Positions 24,717 to 33,798 of a DNA stretch of 44,627 bases are shown in pieces; positions within the stretch are counted from its first letter, which is position 1, and every line of letters starts with the position of its first letter. The stretch lies in contig NZ_MKJY01000488.1 of NCBI RefSeq assembly GCF_001942465.1, positions 1-44,627 of the forward strand, in the 5' to 3' direction. This DNA is from Actinomadura sp. CNU-125. Lineage in GTDB: Bacteria > Actinomycetota > Actinomycetes > Streptosporangiales > Streptosporangiaceae. The notes under the pieces are model-generated. The model made no database searches and was not told the origin of the DNA. It was given only the letters and a program-made list of their open reading frames with translations. A program made the position numbers and the translations under genes.

Positions 24717-24726
24717 CGTGTACACG
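24717..24726. promoter_or_regulatory. Perfect 10-bp palindrome CGTGTACACG
   Basis: It lies in the gap between two divergent small genes, 25 bp before the TTG start at 24751 and in an AT-richer stretch. A candidate operator or -10-overlapping site; the binding protein is unknown. Confidence 0.4.
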
Positions 24727-24750
24727 GCAAATCGAGGCGGAGGCGCATCC

Positions 24751-25027
24751 TTGAGTGAGCGCAGCGAGGGACTGTTCCCTCACCCGGGCGACGAGCAGCT
24801 CTCGCTGACCAAGGACGCGCCCAAGGCCGCGCGGTCGGGGGGCCGAGCGGGCGCTCGCGCAGTTGCGGGCGGTGCTCGCCGAGCAGACGCGGCTGCACGG
24901 CGCGGGCCGCACCACCGTCGCCGTCCGGAACCTGGAGGAGCTCGCCGGTGACCTCGAACACCTGCACGGGCCGGACGACGCGACGCTGCGGTCCGTCCGC
25001 GACATGATCGCGCGGCTCGGCGGCTGA
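24751..25027 (+). CDS. Small unrecognised helical protein (one frameshift)
   Basis: TTG 24751 has GGAGG at 24739-24743. The first frame gives MSERSEGLFPHPGDEQLSLT then KDAPKAARSG. Near 24838 a G-run appears to have one base wrong, after which the next frame reads ERALAQLRAVLAEQTRLHGA, NLEELAGDLEHLHGPDDATL and RSVRDMIARLGG to a stop. The joined product is about 92 aa and largely amphipathic helix. No family is recognised. Confidence 0.5.
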
Positions 25028-25115
25028 ACTCCGGCAGGGGTGAATCCTTTCGCGGTCGGTGGGCCTCCTATGAACGCGTCGGCATTCCGGCCGGCGCGGG
25101 AGATCGGAGGCAACC

Positions 25116-25211
25116 ATGACCCTCGTCATCGCCGTGCTCGCGGGCGCGGGCGTTCTCGGCTGCGCCTGCACGCTGACGCTGCGGCGCCGCCGGAGCCGGT
25201 CGCGTGGCTGA
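25116..25211 (+). CDS. Tiny 31-aa membrane peptide upstream of an ECF sigma factor
   Basis: ATG 25116 follows a strong GGAGG at 25106-25110. The product MTLVIAVLAGAGVLGCACTL then TLRRRRSRSRG is one hydrophobic helix with a C-A-C pair, then a basic tail, so it is probably an N-out, C-in single-pass peptide. The stop (25209-25211) overlaps the sigma factor GTG (25204) by 8 bp, so translation of the sigma factor is coupled to it. The overlap and ribosome site are the evidence; no homologue is recalled. Confidence 0.6.
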   Translation: MTLVIAVLAGAGVLGCACTLTLRRRRSRSRG

Positions 25212-25746
25212 CGTGACCTGGCCGGGGGAGGAACTCGTCGCCGCCGCGCAGCGCGGCGACACCGCGTCGATCAGCGCACTGGTGGCGCGGTCGAACCCGC
25301 ACGTGCAGCGGTTCGCGCGGACCCTGTGCCCGTCCCCGCAGGACGCCGAGGACGCCGCGCAGGAGGCGCTGATCGTCCTCTACCGCAGGATCGGGACGCT
25401 GCGCGCCTCGGCGGCGCTCGCGTCGTGGATGTTCCGCATCGTCCGCAACGAGTGCGTGCGGCGGATGCGGCGCGAGCCGCAGGTCCGCGAGGTGCCGGAC
25501 GGGCTCGCGGCGTCGGCGGAGGAGGACGTGCTCCGGCGGCTGGACGCCGAGCGGGTCGCGGCGGCGATCGGCGCGCTGCCCGCCGACCAGCGGCGGGTGC
25601 TGATCATGCGCGACGTCCAGGGCCGTTCGGGACGGACGGTCGCGCGGGCCCTCGGGGCGAGCGTCCCGGCGATGAAGTCGCGGCTGCACCGTGCCCGCGC
25701 GACCGTGCGGCGCGAACTGGAGGGGACGGTCGATGGGCGACGGTGA
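25204..25746 (+). CDS. ECF-type RNA polymerase sigma factor
   Basis: A 180-aa sigma-70 family member with only regions 2 and 4. Region 2 (~12-90): FARTLCPSPQDAEDAAQEAL, YRRIGTLRASAALASWMFRI, VRNECVRRMRRE. Region 4 (~115-170): IGALPADQRRVLIMRDVQGR, SGRTVARALGASVPAMKSRL, HRARATVRREL. GTG 25204 overlaps the 31-aa peptide; the 3' end overlaps the next gene by 14 bp. The three genes are therefore one tightly coupled unit. The downstream Cys-rich membrane protein is the best candidate for an anti-sigma factor, which would make this a redox- or envelope-responsive sigma factor; that is inference. Confidence 0.93.
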   Translation: MADVTWPGEELVAAAQRGDTASISALVARSNPHVQRFARTLCPSPQDAEDAAQEALIVLYRRIGTLRASAALASWMFRIVRNECVRRMRREPQVREVPDGLAASAEEDVLRRLDAERVAAAIGALPADQRRVLIMRDVQGRSGRTVARALGASVPAMKSRLHRARATVRRELEGTVDGRR

Positions 25747-25984
25747 TTTCGCGAGCGCGTCCGTGGCGCGTCATCTGGTGCGCGGCGCGGTCGGGTTCGG
25801 TGCGCTGACCGGTGTGGTGGCGCTGCTGCCGGTGATCGGGCCGTGGAGCCTGCTGCTGCTCCCGGTCGCGCTCGCCGCGCTGCGCGGCTGCCCGACGTGC
25901 TGGGCCGGCGGGCCGGCGCAGACGATCTCGCGGGGGCGGCTGCGGAAGTCGTGCGCGGACGGCCGGTGCACGCTCGTCCGCTGA
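25733..25984 (+). CDS. Small membrane protein with CPTC and CADGRC motifs
   Basis: ATG 25733 lies inside the sigma factor gene. The 83-aa product has an Ala/Gly/Leu-rich hydrophobic region at about residues 17-47 (GALTGVVALLPVIGPWSLLL) and a C-terminal tail with four Cys: GCPTCWAGG and RKSCADGRCTLVR. CPTC is a redox- or metal-type CxxC. Tails of this kind are seen in small membrane proteins of the DUF2892/YgaP-like group (recalled, not searched). Overlap with the sigma gene suggests the two act together. It ends 1 bp before the convergent PLP enzyme stop. Confidence 0.7.
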   Translation: MGDGDFASASVARHLVRGAVGFGALTGVVALLPVIGPWSLLLLPVALAALRGCPTCWAGGPAQTISRGRLRKSCADGRCTLVR

Positions 25985-25985
25985 G

Positions 25986-27096
25986 TCAGGTCCGGGCGGC
26001 GTCGAGGGCGCGCGGCGTCGGCGACGAGGTCGGCGGTGTCCTCGACGCCGACCGAGAAGCGGACGAAGCCGGGTTCGACCGCGTCGCCGCCCCAGCGGCC
26101 GCGGCGCTCCGCGGAGCTGTGCACGCCGCCGAAGCTCGTCGCCTGCGTGACCAGGGTGAGGGCGCCGAGGAAGCGTTCGGCGAACGCCTCGTCGGGGAGC
26201 GTGAACGAGACGATGCAGCCGAACCGCTTCATCTGGCGGGACGCGAGGTCGTGCGACGGGTCGTCCGGCAGCCCCGGGTAGCGCAGCCCCGACACTTCGG
26301 GACGGGCGCGCAGCGCCTCGGCGAGCGCGAGGGCGTTCGCCGACTGCCGGTCGAGCCGCAACTGCAGGGTCGCGAGGGAGCGGTGCGCGAGCCACGCCTC
26401 CATCGGGCCGGGGATCGCGCCGACGGTCTTGCGCCACCACCGGACGCTCTCGGCCAGTGCGGGGTCGCGGGTGGCGACGTGGCCGAGCAGCAGGTCGCCG
26501 TGGCCGGTCATCGCCTTGGTGTCGCTGGCGACGGCGAAGTCGGCGCCGAGGTCGAGGGGCCGCTGCCCGAGCGGGGTCGCGAGGGTGTTGTCGACGGCGA
26601 CGAGCGTGCCGCCCGCGTGCGCCGCCTCGACGATGCGGGCGACGTCGCACACGTCCAGGTTCGGGTTCGAGGGGGTTTCGAGCCAGATCAGCCGGGCGCC
26701 GTCGATGAGGTCGAGCTGGGCGTCGCGGGCGGTCGGGCCCATCCGGACCTCGGCGCCGTAGGACTCCAGCCGTTCCTTGAGCGCGCGGGTCGTCTGGTAG
26801 CAGTCGGACGGCAGCACCACCGCGTCGCCCGCCCGCACCTGGGAGAGCAGCACCGCCGCGATCGCCGCCATCCCGGACGAGAACACCGACACCTCGGCGC
26901 CGCCCTCCAGTTCCCCGATGGCGCTCTCCAGCAGCGTCCACGTCGGGTTCGTGTCGCGCCCGTAGGTGTACGGGCCGACCGGTTCGCCCGGAAGGTGGTA
27001 GTGCGCCGCGAACGCCGGGCCCGGCAGCGTCGGCGCGTACTTCTCCGCGGGCGGGCGTCCCGCGCCCACCGCCAGGGTTCCGTCCCCGATCTCCAC
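25986..27096 (-). CDS. Cys/Met-metabolism PLP-dependent enzyme (one frameshift near the end)
   Basis: A fold-type I PLP enzyme of the cystathionine gamma-synthase/beta-lyase/gamma-lyase group. Motifs: YTYGRDTNPTWTLLE (N-terminal), SVFSSGMAAIAAVLL, LIWLETPSNPNLDVCDV, VAVDNTLATPLGQRPLDLGA, and the Schiff-base Lys in VASDTKAMTGHGDLLLGHV. GTG 27096 is taken as start because AGGAGG sits five bases before it, and the product then opens MEIGDGTLAVGAGRPP. One extra C near 26012 turns ARALDAART-stop into a readthrough frame; removing it gives ~369 aa, normal for the family. It would act in trans-sulfuration of Cys/Met; synthase versus lyase cannot be told. No other sulfur genes are adjacent. Confidence 0.88.
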
Positions 27097-27196
27097 GCCG
27101 ACCTCCTCATATGCGGGATCTCCATCGTCCCGCACGCCGGACGGGCCGCTGCGACCGGGCCCGGGGCGTCGGTGCGATGCCCTAGCTTGACCCGAT

Positions 27197-30100
27197 ATGG
27201 ATGATCTTCAGCACCCCGCGCTGCCGGACGAGGACGGGTTCGTCCTGCCGAAGTCGTGGCTCCGGCACGTCCACCCCCGGCGCGGCGGGGCCGCCGTGCC
27301 GGTGAAGCCCGGCGACCCGGCGGAGGCCGGACGGCTCGTCGCGGACGCGTCGCGCTTCGTCCGGGCGCTGCTGGAGGGAGAGTCCGGCGCCGCGGTCCGG
27401 CGGTACCTGGACGGCGAACCGGACCCGGCGGGCGCGGCGGCCGTCGGGGCCGCCGTCGTGAAGGCGGAGTGGCGGCACGAGGAAAAGGTGAAGAAGTTCC
27501 GGACGTTCGTCGACGCGTGGGCCGCCGGGCACGGGCCCGGCTTCGCCGCCGACGCCGTCGTGGAGCGGTGCCGGGCGGTGCTCGCCGCCGACCGGCGGTT
27601 CCACAACGGACGGCCCATGCCGCGCGCGTTCGCCCTGCCCGAGCAGCAGGCGCTGCGGCGCGCGCGGACCCTGCTCGCGGCGCCGACGACGCCGTGTACG
27701 CGGCGGCGTCCGCGCGGCTGGACGCCGTCGAATGGGCGCCCGACGACGCGGGCCCGGGTGCGTGGATCACCGTGTACCTGCTGCCGGACCGCCAGGACCG
27801 GGTGGACGAGTTGCTCGCGTCCCGCACGCCCTGGGAGGTGCTCGATCCGCTCGTGCTGTGCTCGCTGGCCCGCCCCGGCCAGCTCGGCGAGGTGCTGCCG
27901 CGCCTCTGGCGGACGTCGGCGGATCTCGACGTGATCGCGACCCTCGCCGACGGCATCGGCGCGGCCGTCCTGCCCTTCCTGGTGCGGGCCGCCGAGCGCC
28001 GGGGCGCCGACTCCGCCGACCGCAAGCGCGCCTACGGCGCGATGGCCGTGCTGCCCGCCGACGACGCGTTCCGGGAACTCCTCGACCGCCGGGACGACAG
28101 GCACGCGCGGGGCGCGCTGATGGACGCGATGCGCCGGTTCCCCGTCCGCGCCGCCCGCCTGCTCGCCGCGGCGGACGGACGGGACGCGCCCGGGCTCCTC
28201 GACGGGCACGTCCGCGCGAACCCCGCGCTGCTCGCCGCCGACCTCCCGGACGACGTCCGCGCGGTCGTCGAACCGATCGCCGCCGCGTCCGCGCGGCTCG
28301 TCCCCGAGGCGGGCCCCGGCGACCTGCCCGCCTGTATGACCGCGCCGCCGTGGAAGCGGCCCGTCAAGCCGGTGGTGCGCGGCCTGGAACCGCCGGAACC
28401 GCGCCTGACCTGGCCGGACGGCCTGCGCGAGAAGTGGCTCGCCGCGGACAGGGCCGCGATCGGCACGATCCCCGACCCGGACTGGGCGGCCATCGCGAGC
28501 GAGGTGGGCGGACGCCAGCCCAAGGGCGATTCCGAGGCCGCCTTCTTCCTGGACGCCCCGGACGAGCTGAGCCGGCCGCTGGTGGCGAACTGGAGCGGGG
28601 GCGCCTTCTTCCACAGCGACGGCGAATGGCGGAAGGCCGTCGTCGCCCGGTTCGGTCTCGACGCGTCCCCGTTCGTGTCCGACCTGGCGAGGCGGTGGCC
28701 CGACCGCTACCTCGGCCTGGCCCTGCCGTTCCTGAGCGCCCGGGTCGCGGCGATCGTCGCCGACCGGCTCCGGCACGGGGCCGGTGCCGGGGCCGAAGCG
28801 GCGCGCGAATGGCTCGATCTGCACGGCACGGACACCGTCCCCTACCTCGCCCCGGTCGCGCTCGGCCCGGCGGGCAAGGAACGCCGCGCCGCCGCCGAGC
28901 CGCGCTGCGCCGCGTCGTCTCCCGGCACGCCTCGACGGCGGCCGTCGCGGTGTTCCCCGCCGCGCCGGACGAGCTGCGCGCCGTCCTCGCCGCCCACCCG
29001 GCGCAGACCGGGCTCGTCAAGGCGCCCAAGGTCGGCGAGTGGGTGGACCGGGCGGCGCTCCCGCAGGTGCTCTACCGGGGCGCGACCGCGCCCTGCCCGC
29101 CGCCGACGTCCGCGGGCTCCTCGAACTGCTGGCGCTGCCCGTCCCGTACGGGACGGACGAGCTGCGCGCGGCGTTCGAGCCCGCGTCGCTCGCGGAGCTG
29201 GGCTGGAGCGTGTTCGCCCACTGGAACGACCTCGGCCGCCCGTCGAAGGAGAACTGGGCGCTGGTCCAGCTCGGCGGCACGGGCGACGACGAGGCCGTGC
29301 GGCGGCTGGCCCGGCTGATCCGGGCGTGGCCGGGGGAGGGCGGCCACAAGTACGCCGTCACCGGCCTGGACGTCCTCGCGGCCATCGGCTCCGACGTCGC
29401 GCTGATGCACCTGCACTCCATCTCGCGGAAGGTGAGGTTCCGGGGGCTGAAGCAGCGGGCGCAGGAGAAGATCCGGGAGGTGGCGGAGGTGCGCGGGCTG
29501 TCCCTCGACGAACTCGCGGACCGGCTCGTCCCGCACTTCGGCCTCGACGCCGACGGGAGCATGGTCCTCGACTACGGGCCGCGCCGGTTCACGGTCGGGT
29601 TCGACGAGCTGCTGAAGCCGTTCGTCCGCGACGAGTCCGGGAAGGCGCGCAAGGCGCTGCCGAAGCCGGGCGCGAAGGACGATCCCGACCTCGCGCCCGC
29701 CGCGCACAAGGCGTTCGCCGCGCTGAAGAAGGACGTCCGCGCGGTCGCGGCCGACCAGGTCCGCCGCCTCGAAGGCGCCATGGCCGCGGGCCGCCGCTGG
29801 ACGCCCGGCGAGTTCCGCGCGCACCTCGTGCGGCACCCGCTCGTCGGGCACCTCGCCCGCCGCCTGGTGTGGCTCGCCGAGGAGGACGGTGCCCCGGCGG
29901 CCGCGTTCCGCGTCGCGGAGGACGGCACGTTCGCCGACGCCGACGACGAGACGTTCGTCCTGGCGGACTCCGCGCGGGTGGGCGTCGCGCACCCGCTCCA
30001 CCTGGGCGAGGCCCTCAAGGCGTGGACGGAGGTGTTCGCCGACTACGAGATCCTGCAGCCGTTCGACCAGCTCGCCCGTCCCGTCCACCTCCTCACCGCC

Positions 30101-30463
30101 GAGGAACGGGCGGGGGACCGGCTGGAGCGGCTGGAGGGGGTGACGGCCCCGTTCGGCGCGGTCCTCGGGCTGGAGAAGCGCGGCTGGGAGCGCGCCGAGC
30201 CGGGCGACGGCGGCGGCCAGGACTGGATGGCCCGCCGGGTCGCCCCGGGCCGGTTCGTCGTCATCGACCTCGAACCCGGCTTCTCGGTCGGCGACCCCGG
30301 CGCGACCGGCGACGAGCAGACTCTGGCGCGGGTGCGGATCGCCGCCGACCCCGGCAGATTCCGGGCGTCGGGCCGCGTCCCCGCCACGTTCGGCGAACTC
30401 GATCCGGTGACGGCGTCCGAGGTCGTCGCGGACCTGGACGCGCTGCGGGACACCGCCCGCTGA
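27197..30463 (+). CDS. DUF4132 giant protein, copy A (three frameshifts)
   Basis: A ~1090-aa protein read across three frames with single-base breaks near 27680, 28900 and 29090. It opens MDDLQHPALPDEDGFVLPKS then WLRHVHPRRGG, and passes through HEAT-like helical segments (ATLADGIGAAVLPFLVRAAE, DRKRAYGAMAVLPADDAFRE). The C-terminal ~400 residues include the DUF4132 region: GEGGHKYAVTGLDVLAAIGS, HLHSISRKVRFRGLKQRAQE, LDYGPRRFTVGFDELLKPFV, PKPGAKDDPDLAPAAHKAFA and LVWLAEEDGAPAAAFRVAED. DUF4132 proteins are linked to MolR-like or WGR-containing proteins but have no settled function. It is followed by paralogue B with the same layout. Each break matches an intact stretch in copy B, which argues for sequencing error, though inactivation of one duplicate is possible. 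Confidence 0.82.
29918..30088 (+). repeat. 171-bp tract identical in DUF4132 copy B (copy A side)
   Basis: By eye every base matches 33245-33415, whereas the same genes differ at many positions just outside (for example CTCCTCACC versus GCCCTCACC to the right). It codes EDGTFADADDETFVLADSAR and on to ARPVH. Confidence 0.85.
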
Positions 30464-30514
30464 GCTGGCGGATCGGGGCGGAAATGTCGGCTTGATCCTC
30501 TACGGTGAGGCGCC

Positions 30515-33500
30515 ATGAACGAAGCGCGCGCGGCCCTGCCCGACGAAGACGTCCTGACCCTCCCGGACGAGTGGCGGCGGAGCCTGCACCCCCGGCGCGG
30601 CGGCATTCCCGGCCCCGAGATCAAGATCGATCCGAAGGCGCCGGGGGCCGCCGCGCGGCTCCTCGCCCGTAGCGACGGCGTCGTCGAGGCGATGCTCGCG
30701 GAAGGCCCGGCGGCCGAGGTCGCGGACGCCGTGCGGCGGCACTTGGACGGGACGCCCGACGCGGCGGGCGCCGCGCTGATCGCCGCGCTCGCCATGCAGG
30801 CGCACGAGGACGCGAAGACCCCCGTCTGGCGGACGTTCGTCGACGCCTGGACGGTCGAGCACGGGCCCGGGTTCGCCGGGTGCGCCGTGCTCGAACTGTC
30901 CCGGACGGTCGTCACGCTCTCGTTGAGCGGCAAGTGGCGGGGCCGGCTCGGCGTCAAGGCCGTCCGCGACGACGGCCGGGCCGACCGGCTCGACCGGGGA
31001 CCCCTGCTGCGCGTCCGGAGCCTCCTCGCCACGGCGGACGACGCCGAGCAGGAGCGCCTCGACGCGCACCGCCGCACCCCGGCGACGCGGGTACTCGCGG
31101 CCTACCTGGCGCCGAACCGGCGCGACTGGGTCGAGGACTGCCTCACCGACAACGAGTCCGGCATGCACCGGTTCCACGCCTGCGGCACCGCCGAGGACCT
31201 GCGGACGTCCGGGATGCGCCTCTACTGGGGCAACGCGACCCGCGAGCTGCTCGGCACGCTCGCCGACGGCGTCGGCCCGGACCTCCTGCCGTTCCTCCTG
31301 GAGAACCTCGACGGCTCCTACCTGGACAGCCGCGACCGCGACCACCTCTTCCAGGCCATCGCGCTGCTGCCGTCCGACGCCGCGTTCGACGCCCTCCTGG
31401 ACCGCCGCGACGACAAGTACGCGCGCCGCGCGCTCGCCGAGGCGATGGGCCGGTTCCCCGTCCGCGCCGACCGGCTGCTCGCCGCCCGCGCCGCCGACGG
31501 CCTGCCGGCCGACCTGCTCGCCGACCACGTCCGGACGCACGCCGAGACGATCGCCGCCGAGCTGCCCGGCCTCCCCGCGGACGTCCGCGCGGCCGTCGAG
31601 CCGCTGACCGAGGCGTCCGCGCGCGTCCCCGACGCGCCCGCCGCCGAACTCCCCGCGATCCTGGTCTCGCCCCCGTGGCTGACGCCGCTGCCCGAGGCCG
31701 TCGCGGACCTCACGGCGCCGCCCGCCCGGACGAGCTGGCCGGACGGCCTCCACGACGAGTGGCGCACGTCGGACATCGGCGACATCGACCCGCCCGCCGA
31801 CCCGGACTGGCCGGCCATCGCCGAAGCGCGGAGCGCGAGCAGGGCCGACCTGATGGCGAGGTACCGGCTGATGATCTACGGGCCGGAGGACGCCGCCGCC
31901 CCGCTCGCCGCGGACGGCTCTTGGATCTTCGGCGGCCGCCTCAACTGGGAACGGTTCGTGATCGCCCGGTTCGAGGGGGCGGTGTACGACGGGGTCCTCC
32001 GGGCGGCCCAGCGCAACCCCTACGCGTGCACGGACCTGCTGCTGCCGTTCCTGAGCGGCGACGTCGCCGCGTTCATGTGCGAGCGCCTCGCCCGGAACGG
32101 CGACGGGCACCACGCCGCGTGCGAGTGGTTCGACCGGCACGGCCTCGACACCGTCCCCTACGTCGCCGTCCGCGCTCTGGGCAAGGCCGCGAAGAGGCGG
32201 CACGACGCCGAGCGCGCGCTGCGGCGCGTCGCCGCCCGGCACGGCGTGGACGCCGTCGCCGCCGCCCGCCCGGACGCGCGCGCCGAACTGCACGCGATCC
32301 TGTCCGCCCACCCGGTGCAGACGGGCCTGGTCAAGCGCACGGAACCGGGCGCCTGGGCGGATCCGGCGCTGCTCCCGCAGGTGCTTCTCGAAGACGGCGG
32401 ACGCGCGCTCCCCGCCGAAGCGACGCGGAACCTCATCGGCCTCTTCGGCGTCCCGGACGCCTCCGGCGACCTCGACGCGGCCGTCGCCGTCCTCGACCCG
32501 GGCACCCTCGCGGAGTTCGGCCGGGCCCTGTTCCGCAGGTGGCAGGACGCGGGCGCGCACGCGAAGGACGCGTGGGCGCTCACGCAGCTCGGCCGCACCG
32601 GCGACGACGAGACCGTCCGGATGCTCACCCCGGTCATCCGCGCCTGGCCCGGCGAGGGCGGGCACCGGCACGCGGTCGCCGGGGTCGACGTCCTCGCCGG
32701 GATCGGCACCGACCTCGCCCTGTCGCACCTGCACTCCATCTCGCAGAAGGTGAAGTTCAAGGGGCTCAGGCAGGTCGCCGGGGAGAAGGTGCGAGAGGTC
32801 GCCGACGGGCTCGGCCTGACGCCGGACCGGCTCGCCGACCGGCTCGTCCCCGACTTCGGCCTCTCCGGGGACGGCTCGATGACGCTCGACTACGGGCCGC
32901 GCCGGTTCACGGTCGGGTTCGACGAGCAGCTCAAGCCGTTCGTCCGCGACGAGTCCGGCAAGCTCCGCAAGGCGCTGCCGAAGCCGGGCGCCAAGGACGA
33001 CCCCGACCTCGCGCCCGCCGCGCACAAGGCGTTCGCCGCGCTGAAGAAGGAGGTGCGCGGCGTCGCGTCCGACATCCTGGTCAGGTTCGAGCGGGCGCTC
33101 GTCGCCGAGCGGCGGTGGAGCGCCGCCGAGTTCCGCGAGTACCTGATCGGCCACCCCCTCGTCGGCCACGTCGCCCGCCGCCTGGTGTGGCTCGCCGAAG
33201 AGGACGACGGCGACGGTGCCCCGGCGGCGTCGTTCCGCGTCGCCGAGGACGGCACGTTCGCCGACGCCGACGACGAGACGTTCGTCCTGGCGGACTCCGC
33301 GCGGGTGGGCGTCGCGCACCCGCTCCACCTGGGCGAGGCCCTCAAGGCGTGGACGGAGGTGTTCGCCGACTACGAGATCCTGCAGCCGTTCGACCAGCTC
33401 GCCCGTCCCGTCCACGCCCTCACCGGCGACGAGCGGGAGAGCGGACGGCTGACGCGGTTCGAGGGCCTCGACGTCCCGTTCGGGAAGGTGCTGGCGCTCG

Positions 33501-33790
33501 TCCGGCGCGGCTGGGAGCGCGGCAGGCCCCAGGACGCCGGAGTCGAGGAGTGGATCTCCCGGCGGCTCGGCGACGCGTCCCACCTCGTCATCAACCTCGA
33601 CCCCGGCATCTCGGTCGGCGCCGTGGACGCGACCGGCGACACCCAGAACTTCGAGGCCGTCTGGCTGGCCCCGGCGCCCGATCACCACTTCCGGTCCCGG
33701 GACACGCCGCTGCGCTTCGGCGACCTTCCCCCCGTCACGGCGTCCGAGATCCTCGCCGACCTCGAAATGCTGCGGGACGCCGCCGTCTGA
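30515..33790 (+). CDS. DUF4132 giant protein, copy B (intact)
   Basis: An uninterrupted 1091-aa protein, 51 bp after copy A, with GTGAGG as ribosome site before ATG 30515. N-terminal motif VLTLPDEWRRSLHPRRGG is shared with copy A and with a truncated start at 42524. HEAT-like helical repeats occupy most of the first 600 residues (FQAIALLPSDAAFDALLDRR, DDKYARRALAEAMGRFPVRA). The DUF4132 region follows: GEGGHRHAVAGVDVLAGIGT, LSHLHSISQKVKFKGLRQVA, LDYGPRRFTVGFDEQLKPFV, HPLVGHVARRLVWLAEED and KAWTEVFADYEILQPFDQLA. There is no transmembrane segment, signal peptide or obvious nucleotide-binding motif, so it is probably a cytoplasmic scaffold or regulator. It is very likely cotranscribed with copy A as a tandem duplicate. 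Confidence 0.9.
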   Translation: MNEARAALPDEDVLTLPDEWRRSLHPRRGGIPGPEIKIDPKAPGAAARLLARSDGVVEAMLAEGPAAEVADAVRRHLDGTPDAAGAALIAALAMQAHEDAKTPVWRTFVDAWTVEHGPGFAGCAVLELSRTVVTLSLSGKWRGRLGVKAVRDDGRADRLDRGPLLRVRSLLATADDAEQERLDAHRRTPATRVLAAYLAPNRRDWVEDCLTDNESGMHRFHACGTAEDLRTSGMRLYWGNATRELLGTLADGVGPDLLPFLLENLDGSYLDSRDRDHLFQAIALLPSDAAFDALLDRRDDKYARRALAEAMGRFPVRADRLLAARAADGLPADLLADHVRTHAETIAAELPGLPADVRAAVEPLTEASARVPDAPAAELPAILVSPPWLTPLPEAVADLTAPPARTSWPDGLHDEWRTSDIGDIDPPADPDWPAIAEARSASRADLMARYRLMIYGPEDAAAPLAADGSWIFGGRLNWERFVIARFEGAVYDGVLRAAQRNPYACTDLLLPFLSGDVAAFMCERLARNGDGHHAACEWFDRHGLDTVPYVAVRALGKAAKRRHDAERALRRVAARHGVDAVAAARPDARAELHAILSAHPVQTGLVKRTEPGAWADPALLPQVLLEDGGRALPAEATRNLIGLFGVPDASGDLDAAVAVLDPGTLAEFGRALFRRWQDAGAHAKDAWALTQLGRTGDDETVRMLTPVIRAWPGEGGHRHAVAGVDVLAGIGTDLALSHLHSISQKVKFKGLRQVAGEKVREVADGLGLTPDRLADRLVPDFGLSGDGSMTLDYGPRRFTVGFDEQLKPFVRDESGKLRKALPKPGAKDDPDLAPAAHKAFAALKKEVRGVASDILVRFERALVAERRWSAAEFREYLIGHPLVGHVARRLVWLAEEDDGDGAPAASFRVAEDGTFADADDETFVLADSARVGVAHPLHLGEALKAWTEVFADYEILQPFDQLARPVHALTGDERESGRLTRFEGLDVPFGKVLALVRRGWERGRPQDAGVEEWISRRLGDASHLVINLDPGISVGAVDATGDTQNFEAVWLAPAPDHHFRSRDTPLRFGDLPPVTASEILADLEMLRDAAV
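33245..33415 (+). repeat. 171-bp tract identical in DUF4132 copy A (copy B side)
   Basis: Partner of 29918-30088. The flanking codons diverge on both sides, so the boundary is sharp. Confidence 0.85.
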
Positions 33791-33798
33791 CCGGTTCC

